Shown here: piece after piece, positions 18,201 through 26,820 of the stretch
How the letters are laid out: the number at the start of each line of letters is the position of its first letter
How positions within the stretch are numbered: position 1 is the stretch's first letter
From: Actinomycetota bacterium
Lineage (GTDB): Bacteria; Actinomycetota; Acidimicrobiia; Acidimicrobiales; Ilumatobacteraceae
DNA: 64,000 nt
Reading direction: 5' to 3'
Assembly: GCA_005790505.1 (NCBI GenBank)
Contig: SXUP01000048.1
Span: forward strand, 1 to 64,000
Notes under the pieces: model-generated
The model's input: only the letters and a program-made list of their open reading frames with translations
Databases searched by the model: none
Told to the model about the DNA's origin: nothing
Made by a program: the position numbers and the translations under genes

Positions 18201-18861
18201 CGTATTGCACCAAGAAGTCAGCGAACGATAAGAGATCTGCTTGACGCAAAACTGGCACCACCAATGCTCGGGTGCCGTCGCCCTTGTCGATGTCCACAGC
18301 GAGACCAATGTTGACATGAGGGTGCCGAATGATTTGTGGCTTGCCATCAGCGTCTGCGATGAATACGTTGTTCATATTAGGAACAGCGTCAGCTATTGAT
18401 CGCACGACTGCGTAAGCAATTACGTGAGTGAAGGAGATTTTGCTTAATCCGTTTCTGGAGCGGTGCTCATTCATGACCTTACGATTGACCTCTAGTAAGC
18501 GAGCAGGAACATTGCGAAAACTCGTTGCCGTTGGCACGCCAAGACTGCGCTCCATATTGGCAACGACCGCTGCACCGACCCCCCGAATCGGCTCGGGCAT
18601 CGCTTCTGGACTATCGGCTAAAACTCGAGGCTTGGTCAGTCGCGCACTTGGTTCCGTGGCAGCAACTGACGACGCCACACGTCGAGAAGCCGATGTTGTG
18701 TTGCTGGTTCTTGAACCTTCCGACAAACTCCGAAAATCACTGAAGAATTCACGCCATGGTTCAGAAACTGACTGAGCATCCTCTTGAAACTGTTCAAACA
18801 TCTCTTCAACCAGCCAAGAGTTTGCCCCGAACTCCTCTATTTGGTTTGTTTCTTCAGTCAT
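15247..18861 (-). CDS. kgd: Multifunctional 2-oxoglutarate dehydrogenase E2-E1 (Kgd/OdhA type)
   Basis: The 1204-residue protein has a short E1o N-terminal segment (NSWLVEEMFEQF), then a succinyltransferase catalytic domain with SFTHVIAYA and the E2 active-site DHRIIQGAESG (near 305). The thiamine-diphosphate E1 component follows, with MMHRGRLNVLANIMGK, GDAAFAGQGVVAECL and QFGDFINGAQ. It has no lipoyl domain, as in mycobacterial Kgd and corynebacterial OdhA. It decarboxylates 2-oxoglutarate and makes succinyl-CoA together with lipoylated E2p and E3. The E2-E1 fusion is characteristic of actinobacteria. The 5' region of about 140 bp contains TATACC but no clear -35. Confidence 0.96.
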   Translation of the reverse strand: MTEETNQIEEFGANSWLVEEMFEQFQEDAQSVSEPWREFFSDFRSLSEGSRTSNTTSASRRVASSVAATEPSARLTKPRVLADSPEAMPEPIRGVGAAVVANMERSLGVPTATSFRNVPARLLEVNRKVMNEHRSRNGLSKISFTHVIAYAVVRSIADAVPNMNNVFIADADGKPQIIRHPHVNIGLAVDIDKGDGTRALVVPVLRQADLLSFADFLVQYDEIIRKVKNNKLTVDDYQGASVSLTNPGTIGTVQSVPRLMTGQGVIVGVGSIGYSAEFQGTDESTLNTLGVSKVVTVTSTYDHRIIQGAESGLFLKHVHECLVGDHSFYDEMFHSLQVPYKAVKWLPDTSPLNREESQMHKQMQISTLVRVHRVRGHLIADLDPLHSKEPKLPPELDPATYDLTIWDLEREFLTGGVAGSTKMKLDELLGVLRDSYCRTIGIEYMHIQDTDEQRWVQNKVEGVTFTPTLDEKLLILGRLNAAEAFEKFLATKYVGTKRFGLEGAESMIAILDEVLSQAADQKLDGAVLGMMHRGRLNVLANIMGKSYDQIFREFEGHVDPTSVQGSGDVKYHLGAHGTYNSPKGALLPIELAANPSHLETVDGIVLGMVRAAQDNIEPPNAFSVLPILIHGDAAFAGQGVVAECLAMSDISGYRVGGTVHLIVNNQIGFTTSPQFARSSLYSSDVAKTVQAPIFHVNGDDPEACVRVAKLAFEYRQRFHKDVVIDMVCYRRHGHNEGDDPSYTQPLMYRAISEQRSVRKLYVETLVKRGDISLEVAEQVLMDYQNKLQIALDETRAEAEETVKVAKPPRPIGVREHVSTGVPREQLDKIFAQLTAYPESFTPHPKLLKQFEQRSMIYESQETIEWATGEAMAIGSLMLDGFNVRLTGEDTRRGTFSQRHAALIDFENEDNWIPLQEMPNATGRFWTYDSLLSEYAAVAFEYGYAHTNKNSLVVWEAQFGDFINGAQIVIDQYLVAAEDKWKQSNGLVLLLPHGFEGQGPEHSSARIERFLQACAEDNIQVCNATTAAQYFHLLRRQMLQDVRRPLIIFTPKQPLRMKESRSPIADLTTGSFEEVLDDPFVADRARVQRVVLCSGKVAWDAMSERDKRQSHAAIVRVEQLYPFPLDQIVAILQGYQNAKEVVWLQEEPENMGAWHFVEHRIWRLKEQGYDLSQVSRVESGSPATGSKTIHDQELADLMDEAFTGC

Positions 18862-18991
18862 GTGGGGCGCCTTTGGGATTCAACAGCCTTGGGTTTTAGA
18901 AAGGTATAACAACATCGCAATTTTTCAGTTCGTGTGACAAATCGTACTTGCCAACACCCCTCTCCCTCGTGCCAATTGCTGAGTTGGGCAG

Positions 18992-18997
18992 TAGATT
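18992..18997 (+). promoter_or_regulatory. -10 element TAGATT of the leaderless cupredoxin gene
   Basis: TAGATT lies exactly -12 to -7 from ATG 19004, without a Shine-Dalgarno. This supports ATG 19004 over TTG 18998. Confidence 0.5.
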
Positions 18998-19003
18998 TTG
19001 GCA

Positions 19004-19399
19004 ATGAAGTCATTAAGGACAATTTCCGTAGTTTCAATTTCTGCAATAGCCCTAGGGTCGCTCATGGCGTCATGCGGGGGTAGCGGTTCAAGCGGTCCCC
19101 CTCCAACCTATGCGCCGGGCACCGTCATCGTGAACGCTGTCCCGAGCCTGCGTTTTGAGTCACAAAGTTATGGTCCCGTGCCAGCTGGCAAGTTATCTTT
19201 TGCCTACGTCAATATAGATTCGGTTCGGCACACACTGATTATTGCCAAGGATGGTTCCAAAGTTGCGAACTTTAGATTAGTGATTGGCAAAAAGGGCTCC
19301 TCCGACGAAGGATCGGTAGAACTTGATCCAGGCACTTACGAATTAATCTGTGATGTGCCAGGCCACGGAGAAATGAAAGCTTCTCTTACCGTCGAATAG
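19004..19399 (+). CDS. Cupredoxin-like lipoprotein
   Basis: The 131-residue precursor has a basic start (MKSLR), a hydrophobic core and the lipobox LMASC, then a GSGSSGPPP linker. The rest is a small beta-sandwich of plastocyanin type. The copper ligands are visible: His in VRHTLII, then Cys, His and Met in CDVPGHGEM. It is probably a type 1 copper electron carrier anchored outside the membrane. It is divergent from kgd and faces the PuuD-like membrane protein gene with a 5-bp gap. ATG 19004 is preferred over TTG 18998. Confidence 0.82.
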   Translation: MKSLRTISVVSISAIALGSLMASCGGSGSSGPPPTYAPGTVIVNAVPSLRFESQSYGPVPAGKLSFAYVNIDSVRHTLIIAKDGSKVANFRLVIGKKGSSDEGSVELDPGTYELICDVPGHGEMKASLTVE

Positions 19400-19404
19400 T
19401 TTCT

Positions 19405-20172
19405 CTAGGAAAGAAACGCTTCCGACATCAAATAAAGGGCAAGCAGTAATACGAACCCGGTGATCATGGCGTTCTTGTGATTTTCGTAAATCCACAGTGT
19501 TTTGTTGCCAGCCTTGATTCCGCCGAGTAAGCCCAGGCAATTGACCTGAAGGATGGCGCCAATAGCAATGGCGATGAAGAAAAATGTCCAAGCGTTACTG
19601 CTAGATGCATCTACGAACGCACTGCTGTAGAAATGTGCCGGACCAACCATAAAAAATAGCATTGGAATGGAAAAGATCATGTTCTGGCGCGACGCAAGCA
19701 ATGCTTTACGCCCTGCCACAGGGGCATTCGGGTCCGCTTCTTTGCCATCAAGAACATTGACAACATTGGCGAGAACTACCTTTTGATTTTTCCAAATGAC
19801 CATCCAGACATTTGCACCCATTGTGATGGCAAAAATCATTCCAATACTGATTGCTACGTTGTGACCAACGCCGTTACCGTTGTCTGCAGACATAAAATCT
19901 TTGTAATAGTTCTTCACCAAACCTGTAATCAAGATTCCGGTAATCAAAGTGGCAACGGAGGCCCAGCGAAACCACCACAGCGCCCGACGGGCAATGTTGT
20001 TTATGGCGATATTACGCGCCTTGCCTTCGTCACCAAATGCCGCCAGGGCTGGCACCTGAACAAGATTGAAGTAATACAAAAGTCCGATCCAAGTGATACC
20101 AGCCAAAACATGAAGCCAACGAAAGGCAAAATTGCCGAGGTAATCGCGGGTTAGCAACTCAAGAGCAGTCAT
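19405..20172 (-). CDS. PuuD-family (DUF989) membrane protein, urate-hydroxylase-like N-domain only
   Basis: The 255-residue protein has about seven or eight hydrophobic helices. It starts FRWLHVLAGITWIGLLYYFNLVQ, the hallmark of the urate hydroxylase PuuD membrane domain. Histidines able to bind haem stand in RWLHVL, GVGHNV, GPAHFY and YENHKN. PuuD usually ends in a cytochrome c domain with CxxCH; here that domain is missing and the protein stops after the last helix. Whether it oxidises urate is unknown. The neighbouring cupredoxin could substitute as electron partner, which is speculation. Confidence 0.75.
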   Translation of the reverse strand: MTALELLTRDYLGNFAFRWLHVLAGITWIGLLYYFNLVQVPALAAFGDEGKARNIAINNIARRALWWFRWASVATLITGILITGLVKNYYKDFMSADNGNGVGHNVAISIGMIFAITMGANVWMVIWKNQKVVLANVVNVLDGKEADPNAPVAGRKALLASRQNMIFSIPMLFFMVGPAHFYSSAFVDASSSNAWTFFFIAIAIGAILQVNCLGLLGGIKAGNKTLWIYENHKNAMITGFVLLLALYLMSEAFLS

Positions 20173-20269
20173 TTTATGAACCCCTTACATGGCCATCACC
20201 GTGATCGCCTGTAAAGAAAGTAGCACCGAAAGGGCGTTGGAGGGTGTAATCAGGTAGCGTTTTCCCTTT

Positions 20270-21946
20270 GTGGCCCACGAGTTCATTTACACCTGTTACA
20301 AATTGGGTCGCTTTTACCCCCCCGACCGCACAGTTCTTGAAGACATCTCATTGTCTTTTTATCCCGGAGCCAAAATTGGCGTTATCGGTAATAACGGAAG
20401 CGGTAAGTCGAGTCTGTTGCGCATCATGGCTGGGCTTGACGATGGATTTACCGGTGAAGCTCGTCTGACTCCTGGTTTTAGCGTCGGATTCCTTGAACAA
20501 GAACCTCATCTTGATGCATCAAAAGACGTCCTGGGCAACGTGATGGATGGCGTTGCGCCAATTCGCGACCTATTAATCCGATACGACGAAGTCATGGCTA
20601 TGTGGGCCGACCCTGACGCTGACTATGACAAAGTGGGAGCGCTACAGGCGCAATTGGAAGACAAAATTGCGGCCTCCGATGCTTGGAGTCTCGATCGCAA
20701 CGTTGAAATCGCCATGGATGCACTTCGGTGCCCTCCCAATGACGCCGTTGTTTCCACATTGTCTGGCGGAGAAGCGCGACGAGTCGCGTTGTGCAGGTTG
20801 CTGCTCAGTCGGCCCGACCTGTTGTTGCTTGATGAGCCCACCAACCACTTAGATGCCGAGAGCGTGGACTGGTTGGAGCGTTTTTTGCAGGAATACCCAG
20901 GCACCGTTGTGGCCATCACTCACGATCGATACTTCTTGGATAATGCCGCTAAATGGATCCTTGAACTGGATCGGGGTCGTGGCTATCCATTTGAGGGCAA
21001 TTACTCAAGTTGGCTTGAACAAAAACAAGCGCGACTGCTGAGCGAAGAAAAAGCGAGTGATTCACGGACGCGCATGTTGGCCCGCGAACTTGAATGGGTT
21101 CGCATGTCAGCCAAGGCACGCCAAGCCAAAGGAAAGGCTCGTCTGGCTGCTTATGACAAGTTGCACGCCGAAGCAACCGCTGCCGAGCACGGACCCGATC
21201 GCCTTGAAATAACTATTCCAGCCGGACCACGTCTCGGAGACACCGTCATTGCAGTCGAAAACCTCACCAAAGGCTTCGGCGACCGAATGCTCATCGATGG
21301 GTTAACATTTTCATTGCCTCCCGCTGGCATTGTCGGAATCATTGGCGCTAACGGAGCTGGAAAAACAACATTATTCCGCATGTTTGCCGGACAAGTTGCC
21401 CCTGACTCAGGCACTGTGACGATTGGAGATTCGGTTGTTATGAGTTACGTCGATCAGAATCGTGACTCTCTTGATGACTCGCTGAGCGTTTATGAAGAAA
21501 TCACCGGTGGGATCGAACACATGAAGATCGGCAATCGCGAGGTGCACGGTCGAGCCTATGTCGCAAGTTTCAATTTCAAGGGGAGCGATCAACAAAAACT
21601 GGTTGGTGATTTATCTGGTGGAGAACGCAACAGAGTTCACTTGGCTAAATTACTCAAGCGTGGCGGAAACCTTTTGCTCCTTGACGAACCGACCAATGAC
21701 CTTGATGTTGACACTCTTCGAGCACTTGAAGATGCGCTTGAACAGTTTCCTGGATGCGCTGTCGTAATTAGTCACGATCGTTGGTTTTTGGACCGAATTG
21801 CGACTCACGTATTGGCCTTTGAGGGTGACAGCTATGTTCGTTGGTTTGAGGGAAACTTTTCTGAATACGAATCATGGCGCCGCAAAGAACTAGGAATTGC
21901 TGCCGACCAGCCTCACCGCATTAAATACAAACCTTTGGCCCGTTAA
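20270..21946 (+). CDS. ettA: Energy-dependent translational throttle protein EttA (ABC-F ATPase)
   Basis: The 558-residue soluble protein has two ABC ATPase domains: Walker A GNNGSGKSS and GANGAGKTT, signatures LSGGEARRVAL and LSGGERNRVHL, Walker B LLLLDEPTNHLD and LLLLDEPTNDLD. The charged ABC-F linker sits between them. The N-terminus (YTCYKLGRFYPPDRTVLEDISLSF) is that of EttA. EttA binds the ribosomal E site and gates elongation according to the ATP/ADP ratio. The start is GTG 20270, with TAGCGT at -15 to -10. The next two genes follow closely. Confidence 0.93.
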   Translation: MAHEFIYTCYKLGRFYPPDRTVLEDISLSFYPGAKIGVIGNNGSGKSSLLRIMAGLDDGFTGEARLTPGFSVGFLEQEPHLDASKDVLGNVMDGVAPIRDLLIRYDEVMAMWADPDADYDKVGALQAQLEDKIAASDAWSLDRNVEIAMDALRCPPNDAVVSTLSGGEARRVALCRLLLSRPDLLLLDEPTNHLDAESVDWLERFLQEYPGTVVAITHDRYFLDNAAKWILELDRGRGYPFEGNYSSWLEQKQARLLSEEKASDSRTRMLARELEWVRMSAKARQAKGKARLAAYDKLHAEATAAEHGPDRLEITIPAGPRLGDTVIAVENLTKGFGDRMLIDGLTFSLPPAGIVGIIGANGAGKTTLFRMFAGQVAPDSGTVTIGDSVVMSYVDQNRDSLDDSLSVYEEITGGIEHMKIGNREVHGRAYVASFNFKGSDQQKLVGDLSGGERNRVHLAKLLKRGGNLLLLDEPTNDLDVDTLRALEDALEQFPGCAVVISHDRWFLDRIATHVLAFEGDSYVRWFEGNFSEYESWRRKELGIAADQPHRIKYKPLAR

Positions 21947-21949
21947 ATC

Positions 21950-22261
21950 ATGTCTTTACGTTTGATCCGTTACCTGTGCCTGTGCATTTTTCTCGCTGGG
22001 GTCCCCGCCATGATCGTTTCGTCGATTAGGGGTAACAACGCGGGATATGTCGTCACCTTTGGTCTCACTACCGCCCTTGCAGCCGTCATCTTGATCGCCG
22101 CAGCGGCAGCAACAAAAAGTCCCCGCATTGATGTATTCTCCGATGCACTCGCCGAAAAAATAGAGTCACGAGTAAACGAACTCATCACTCAAGGAGCCGA
22201 CGAGGATACCGCTCGGCAACTTGTTCGCCAAACCATAGACCTTGTCCGTGGCTCCCAATGA
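21950..22261 (+). CDS. Small two-helix membrane protein, unknown function
   Basis: I do not recognise this 103-residue protein. It has two hydrophobic helices (about 5-24 and 33-54) with a short loop, then a charged, probably alpha-helical cytoplasmic tail with EKIESRVNELITQGADEDTARQLV. It starts 3 nt after the ettA stop and overlaps cysQ by the ATGA tetranucleotide. It is therefore part of the ettA-cysQ operon and translationally coupled to cysQ. Confidence 0.7.
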   Translation: MSLRLIRYLCLCIFLAGVPAMIVSSIRGNNAGYVVTFGLTTALAAVILIAAAAATKSPRIDVFSDALAEKIESRVNELITQGADEDTARQLVRQTIDLVRGSQ

Positions 22262-23046
22262 GCATGCACGCCGAGGTTGATTGGGACAATCTCAATGACG
22301 ATGAACTAGCAACTGCTCTCGCAGTGCATGCTGGTCGACTGTTGGTTTCTTTGCGTGATGAATTGATAACTGAGGGAACTTCGATGTGGAATCTGCGGGA
22401 TTCGGGCGACATCGGGGCACATCGCTTCTTGCTTGACATGCTGTTGCGTGTTCGCCCAGATGATGCCGTTCTCTCTGAGGAGGGTGCCGACAGCAAGCAG
22501 AGGCTCAATGCATCGCGTGTCTGGATAATTGATCCCCTTGATGGCACGACTGAATACGGCGAAAATCGCCAAGATTGGGCAGTACATATTGCGCTCTGGA
22601 GTCTGGACCATTTTGTGACGGCTGCCGTGTCGTTGCCGGCAATTGACAAGGTATTCAGCACTTCTCCTTCAGCAGTATTGCCCCAACGCATCAGCACTAA
22701 GCCCCGTCTCGTAACATCAAGGACGCGCGCACCGTATTCGGCAATCATCGTTGCCCAAGAACTTGAATGTGATGCGTTTCGCCTTGGAAGTGCTGGCGCA
22801 AAAGCAATGTCGGTTGTCATGGGAGACACGGACATATACATCCACGATGGCGGAATGCATCAATGGGACTCAGCTGCTCCTGCGGCAGTTGCAATGGCTG
22901 CGGGCCTACACGCCAGTCGCCTTGATGGTTCGCCACTCGTGTATAACAAACCCGACACTTGGCTTCCTGATTTTTTGATCTGTCGTCAGGAATTCAAAGA
23001 GCCCGTGCTTGACGCCCTGTGGGGAGACAAGTGGCGTAATCAATAG
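22258..23046 (+). CDS. cysQ: 3'(2'),5'-bisphosphate nucleotidase CysQ-like (inositol monophosphatase family)
   Basis: The 262-residue protein has the metal-binding motifs of the family: LSEEGAD, IDPLDGTTEYGE and a late HQWDSAAPAAVA. The DGT-xEYGE form is typical of CysQ enzymes. These hydrolyse 3'-phosphoadenosine 5'-phosphate (and PAPS), relieving the by-product of sulfate assimilation. The cysD-cysNC and cysH genes lie 3-6 kb downstream, which supports this role. An inositol monophosphatase activity cannot be excluded. It overlaps the previous gene by 4 nt. Confidence 0.82.
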   Translation: MSMHAEVDWDNLNDDELATALAVHAGRLLVSLRDELITEGTSMWNLRDSGDIGAHRFLLDMLLRVRPDDAVLSEEGADSKQRLNASRVWIIDPLDGTTEYGENRQDWAVHIALWSLDHFVTAAVSLPAIDKVFSTSPSAVLPQRISTKPRLVTSRTRAPYSAIIVAQELECDAFRLGSAGAKAMSVVMGDTDIYIHDGGMHQWDSAAPAAVAMAAGLHASRLDGSPLVYNKPDTWLPDFLICRQEFKEPVLDALWGDKWRNQ

Positions 23047-24201
23047 TCACCAACGCGGATCGTGTTCGCCGAGCCACGGCACCTGCCCTGGCCGAAATGT
23101 ATAGCCGTCAAAATCAACAGGTGAATTCACTGCACGATATGGATCTTGGCCCTCGCGCGGATTCATCTCGATAAAAGCCCCGGCCGCAATCGCCTGCGAA
23201 TCAACAACTACATCTGGAATCGAGTTGATTGGTGCCCACCAGACGTCGTGCTCGTCAAACTTTTGCGTCCAAACATCAATCGTCTCTGATGCAAAAATTT
23301 CATCAAGGGTGGCGATCAGGCTCTCGCTGTTTACTAATCGTGCACGGGCATCGACATATCTTTCGTCCTCTGCCAAATCACGCCTATTGATTGCCGCAAT
23401 GAGTGCGGGCCAATGTCTATCGGCTTCGAGTCCAAGCAACCAAAAAGCCCGACCACCTGAGCAACGATATGAGTTCATCAACGGAGCCCGCAGTCTTGCT
23501 CTTGGTTTTGTACTTTCTCGTTTTCCGAAACGCAAATACACGCCGATATCCCAACCCAGCGTATAGATACCCGTTCGCAACAAACTCGTAGATACAAGTC
23601 GACCTTGTCCCGTTCGTTCCCGATCAAAAAGAGCGGCCATCACACCACTCACGAGGGTTATTCCCGTCGTGTGATCCCCTTGCCCCGAACGAATGGCCGG
23701 GGGCAGTTGATCGGGCGACACCATCGTGTGCGCCAAACCCGAGCGTGCCCAGAACGCGCCGATGTCATATCCGGGTCGATCAACATCTGGACCCTCCGAT
23801 CCATATCCAGTCAACAGACCATAAATCACTCGCGGAAACTGAGAACGGATTGCATCTGGATCGAGTCCGAGACGTCGCAATGCAGGCAGACGGACATTCG
23901 TAATAAATACATCTGCGTCACCCAGCAGCGACAACATCTCGCGCTTGCCATCTTCGCTGTGCAAATCAAGAACGACCGATCGTTTTCCACGATTATCGAT
24001 TTCAAATTGTGGTTCACCGATCTGAGCATCTATTCCAAGAGCCTGAAACATGTTGCGCTGTGGATCACCTTGGGCGGATTCAACTTTGATTACATCAGCA
24101 CCCCAGTCAGCCATCAGCCCACCGGCTGCTGGTCCTGCCACCCACACTCCGAGTTCAACCACCTTGACACCAGCAAGAGGCGCCACTGTCTCTTGTTTCA
24201 T
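23047..24201 (-). CDS. CaiB/BaiF family III CoA-transferase
   Basis: This protein of about 384 residues begins PLAGVKVVELGVWVAGPAAGGLMADWGADVIKVE, the family N-terminus. It has the Asp-containing GQGDHTTGITLVSGVMAALF and the GQGRLVSTSLLRT segment. It transfers CoA between carboxylic acids; the substrate is unknown. It differs clearly from the racemase homologue at 6.3 kb. I choose ATG 24201 because homology starts there and an AAGG motif lies upstream; ATG 24240 would add 13 residues. It is divergent from the AarF-type kinase gene. Confidence 0.85.
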   Translation of the reverse strand: MKQETVAPLAGVKVVELGVWVAGPAAGGLMADWGADVIKVESAQGDPQRNMFQALGIDAQIGEPQFEIDNRGKRSVVLDLHSEDGKREMLSLLGDADVFITNVRLPALRRLGLDPDAIRSQFPRVIYGLLTGYGSEGPDVDRPGYDIGAFWARSGLAHTMVSPDQLPPAIRSGQGDHTTGITLVSGVMAALFDRERTGQGRLVSTSLLRTGIYTLGWDIGVYLRFGKRESTKPRARLRAPLMNSYRCSGGRAFWLLGLEADRHWPALIAAINRRDLAEDERYVDARARLVNSESLIATLDEIFASETIDVWTQKFDEHDVWWAPINSIPDVVVDSQAIAAGAFIEMNPREGQDPYRAVNSPVDFDGYTFRPGQVPWLGEHDPRW

Positions 24202-24264
24202 TTCTACGACCTTACTGTTGCGCACGGCTAGCCAACTCATAAATTTACACGGCAGACTAGAGAA

Positions 24265-25863
24265 GTGACCCCCACATACTCGGGCGACCTGATTTGGGGC
24301 GCCTTCTCCTCAACTGCGCCATGGCAAGTGCCCGAAACAAACATTGGCTGGACCACCACCGCTGTTGCTTTGCGAAAGATGGCTCAAAGAGAAGTTCCTG
24401 AGTTGACAAAATCTCGGCGTCTCCCGCCGCTGGCGCGAATGAGCGTGGTTGTGATTATTTTTCTGATCGCGCTTGTGCCTTGGTATATAAAAAAGCGGCG
24501 TGGATTGTTTACGTCAGATGTTCAATCCCGCGCCAATGTCTCCTTGCGACTTCGCCGTGCAGTTGAAAAACTTGGCGCGACCTACATCAAATTAGGTCAA
24601 ATAATCAGCAGTGGCGAGGGGCTGTTTCCGGCAGAGCTTGTGGATGAATTTAAGCGTTGTCGGGATCAGGTTCCTGCCGAGTCGTTTTCATCTGTGCGAT
24701 TAACCATTGAACAAGATCTCGGAGCACGAATTGAAGATGTTTTTTCGTGGCTCGACCCCACTCCCCTTGCTGCGGCATCAATTGCCCAGGTTCATCGTGC
24801 GCGGCTTTTGTCGGGGGAGGACGTGGTTGTCAAAGTGCAACGTCCTGATGTGTCTTCAATGGTGCGCAAAGACCTGCGTGTGATGTCGTGGCTTGCCCCA
24901 CTCCTGATTGGACGTATTCCCGTCGCAGCACTCGCTAATCCACCCGCACTCGTGGAGTTGTTCGCCGAAACAATTGTGGAAGAACTCGACTTTCGGATGG
25001 AAGCAGCAAACATGCTGGATCTTGCTCGCATGATGCGCGACCTTGGACAAGAGGGATACGTCATCCCCCGCCCTCACCCAACTTTGGTCACCCGCCGAGT
25101 TTTGGTGATGGAGGAACTCAGTGGTTTCAAATTTGACGATGTCGAGGCGATGCAGAACGCTGGAATTGATACCGAAAATGTGATCCGTACAGGACTAATT
25201 GCGTTCATGGAAGGTGCATTGATTCATGGTGTGTTTCATGGTGATTTGCATGGTGGAAACTTGTTTGTCATGCGTGATGGGCGAACTGCTCTCCTGGATT
25301 TTGGAATTGTTGGACGACTGAACTCGTCGAGGAGAATTGCGTTTTTACGCCTGATGCTCGGAGCATCGACAAATGATCTTCACGGACAGGTTTCAGCACT
25401 ACGGGATCTAGGGGCGCTTCCACTTGACTCCGATATTGACGCTGTTATCCGTGATCTTCGACTGGACCAAACGACGATCGATCCAACCACGCTCACTGGT
25501 GAAGAGTTAGTAAAAGAAGTTCAGCGAATCGTAAAAGCACTCCTGGCATATGGAGCAAAACTTCCCAAAGAATTGATGCTGTACGTCAAAAATATGGTTT
25601 TCCTTGACGGTGCAATCGCTCGTCTTGCCCCCAACCTAGATCTACTTGCAGAAGTCGCCACAATCTCGATGCTGTTCACCCAACGGCACGGGGAGACTCT
25701 TGGCCGTGATCTCGGCATTGATCCGAGTGCCGTTGAATTCAATTTCGACAGCGTCAAGGCCAGCCTCGGAGTTGATAATTCGACGAACTCCCTGACATAC
25801 CGCGAATTACAACAACGTCGTGACCTGATTCAAAAAAGAATGCGCGAACACGTCTCGAAATAG
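24265..25863 (+). CDS. ABC1/AarF/UbiB atypical kinase
   Basis: The 532-residue protein has a membrane helix near residues 52-68, then the AarF core: KLGATYIKLGQIIS, the alanine-rich loop PLAAASIAQVHRA, VVVKVQRPDV with the invariant lysine, and HGVFHGDLHGGNLFV and LLDFGIVGRL as catalytic and metal motifs. Members act as atypical ATPases or kinases needed for isoprenoid quinone metabolism. Since actinobacteria use menaquinone, the exact role here is open. GTG 24265 is the only start near the 5' end; a later ATG within the region would still keep the core. Confidence 0.85.
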   Translation: MTPTYSGDLIWGAFSSTAPWQVPETNIGWTTTAVALRKMAQREVPELTKSRRLPPLARMSVVVIIFLIALVPWYIKKRRGLFTSDVQSRANVSLRLRRAVEKLGATYIKLGQIISSGEGLFPAELVDEFKRCRDQVPAESFSSVRLTIEQDLGARIEDVFSWLDPTPLAAASIAQVHRARLLSGEDVVVKVQRPDVSSMVRKDLRVMSWLAPLLIGRIPVAALANPPALVELFAETIVEELDFRMEAANMLDLARMMRDLGQEGYVIPRPHPTLVTRRVLVMEELSGFKFDDVEAMQNAGIDTENVIRTGLIAFMEGALIHGVFHGDLHGGNLFVMRDGRTALLDFGIVGRLNSSRRIAFLRLMLGASTNDLHGQVSALRDLGALPLDSDIDAVIRDLRLDQTTIDPTTLTGEELVKEVQRIVKALLAYGAKLPKELMLYVKNMVFLDGAIARLAPNLDLLAEVATISMLFTQRHGETLGRDLGIDPSAVEFNFDSVKASLGVDNSTNSLTYRELQQRRDLIQKRMREHVSK

Positions 25864-25890
25864 CAGTGTGCCAAAACATTGAGGGCGCTC

Positions 25891-25896
25891 TAGAAT
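25891..25896 (+). promoter_or_regulatory. -10 element TAGAAT of leaderless cysD
   Basis: TAGAAT lies exactly -12 to -7 from the GTG start of cysD, in the 39-bp gap after the AarF gene. No Shine-Dalgarno is present. It would drive the cysD-cysNC operon. Confidence 0.55.
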
Positions 25897-25902
25897 GGTG
25901 CG

Positions 25903-26820
25903 GTGAAAGTACGGACACAGTCGCATTTGAGCCACCTTGAGGCTTTAGAGGCTGAAGCAATTCATATAATTCGCGAGGCTGTTGCCGAGGCAATCAACCC
26001 AGTGATGCTCTATTCCATCGGCAAAGACAGCAGCGTCATGCTACATCTGGCGCAAAAGGCTTTCTTTCCTGCGCCTCTTCCATTTCCCTTGCTTCATGTC
26101 GACACAACATGGAAATTCGGGGAGATGATTGAGTTTCGAGCCAAGATGACCCAACTCGTCGGTGCCGATCTTTTGGTCCATCAAAATCCAGAATGCATCG
26201 AGCTCGGAATAAATCCATTTGATCACGGCTCATCAGTCCACACAGACATGTGGAAGACACAAGGGCTCAAACAGGCGCTCGATAAGTACGGTTTTGATCT
26301 CGCATTTGGCGGTGCTAGACGAGATGAAGAAAAATCCCGAGCCAAAGAGCGCGTCTTTTCGTTCCGTTCTGACAAACATGTGTGGGACCCCAAAAATCAA
26401 CGACCTGAACTCTGGAATATTTACAATGCTCGTCATGGAGCGGGTGAATCAATCCGCGTATTTCCCCTTTCAAATTGGACAGAACTTGATGTCTGGCAAT
26501 ACATCTACTTGGAGGCGATTCCTGTTGTACCTTTGTACTTTGCCAAGGTGCGCCCTGTTGTAGAACGAGATGGAATGCTCATCATGGTTGATGACGACCG
26601 AATGAAGCTCCGCCCAGAAGAATCAATCCAACAACGAAAAGTTCGTTTCAGGACCCTTGGGTGTTATCCGCTAACCGGAGCAGTAGACAGCGATTCTGAG
26701 AACCTGGAAGGAATCTTGACAGAACTTTTCACGGCGACAACATCTGAACGTCAGGGTCGCCTCATTGATCATGATGCTGCAGGTTCGATGGAGAAGAAAA
26801 AAATTGAGGGCTATTTCTGA
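25903..26820 (+). CDS. cysD: Sulfate adenylyltransferase subunit 2
   Basis: The 305-residue protein has the PP-loop [18 protein letters not shown] and [21 protein letters not shown], both diagnostic of CysD. With the GTPase CysN it adenylates sulfate to APS, the first step of assimilation. The start is GTG 25903. The stop overlaps the cysNC start in TGATG, so the two subunits are translationally coupled. Confidence 0.96.
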   Translation: MKVRTQSHLSHLEALEAEAIHIIREAVAEAINPVMLYSIGKDSSVMLHLAQKAFFPAPLPFPLLHVDTTWKFGEMIEFRAKMTQLVGADLLVHQNPECIELGINPFDHGSSVHTDMWKTQGLKQALDKYGFDLAFGGARRDEEKSRAKERVFSFRSDKHVWDPKNQRPELWNIYNARHGAGESIRVFPLSNWTELDVWQYIYLEAIPVVPLYFAKVRPVVERDGMLIMVDDDRMKLRPEESIQQRKVRFRTLGCYPLTGAVDSDSENLEGILTELFTATTSERQGRLIDHDAAGSMEKKKIEGYF

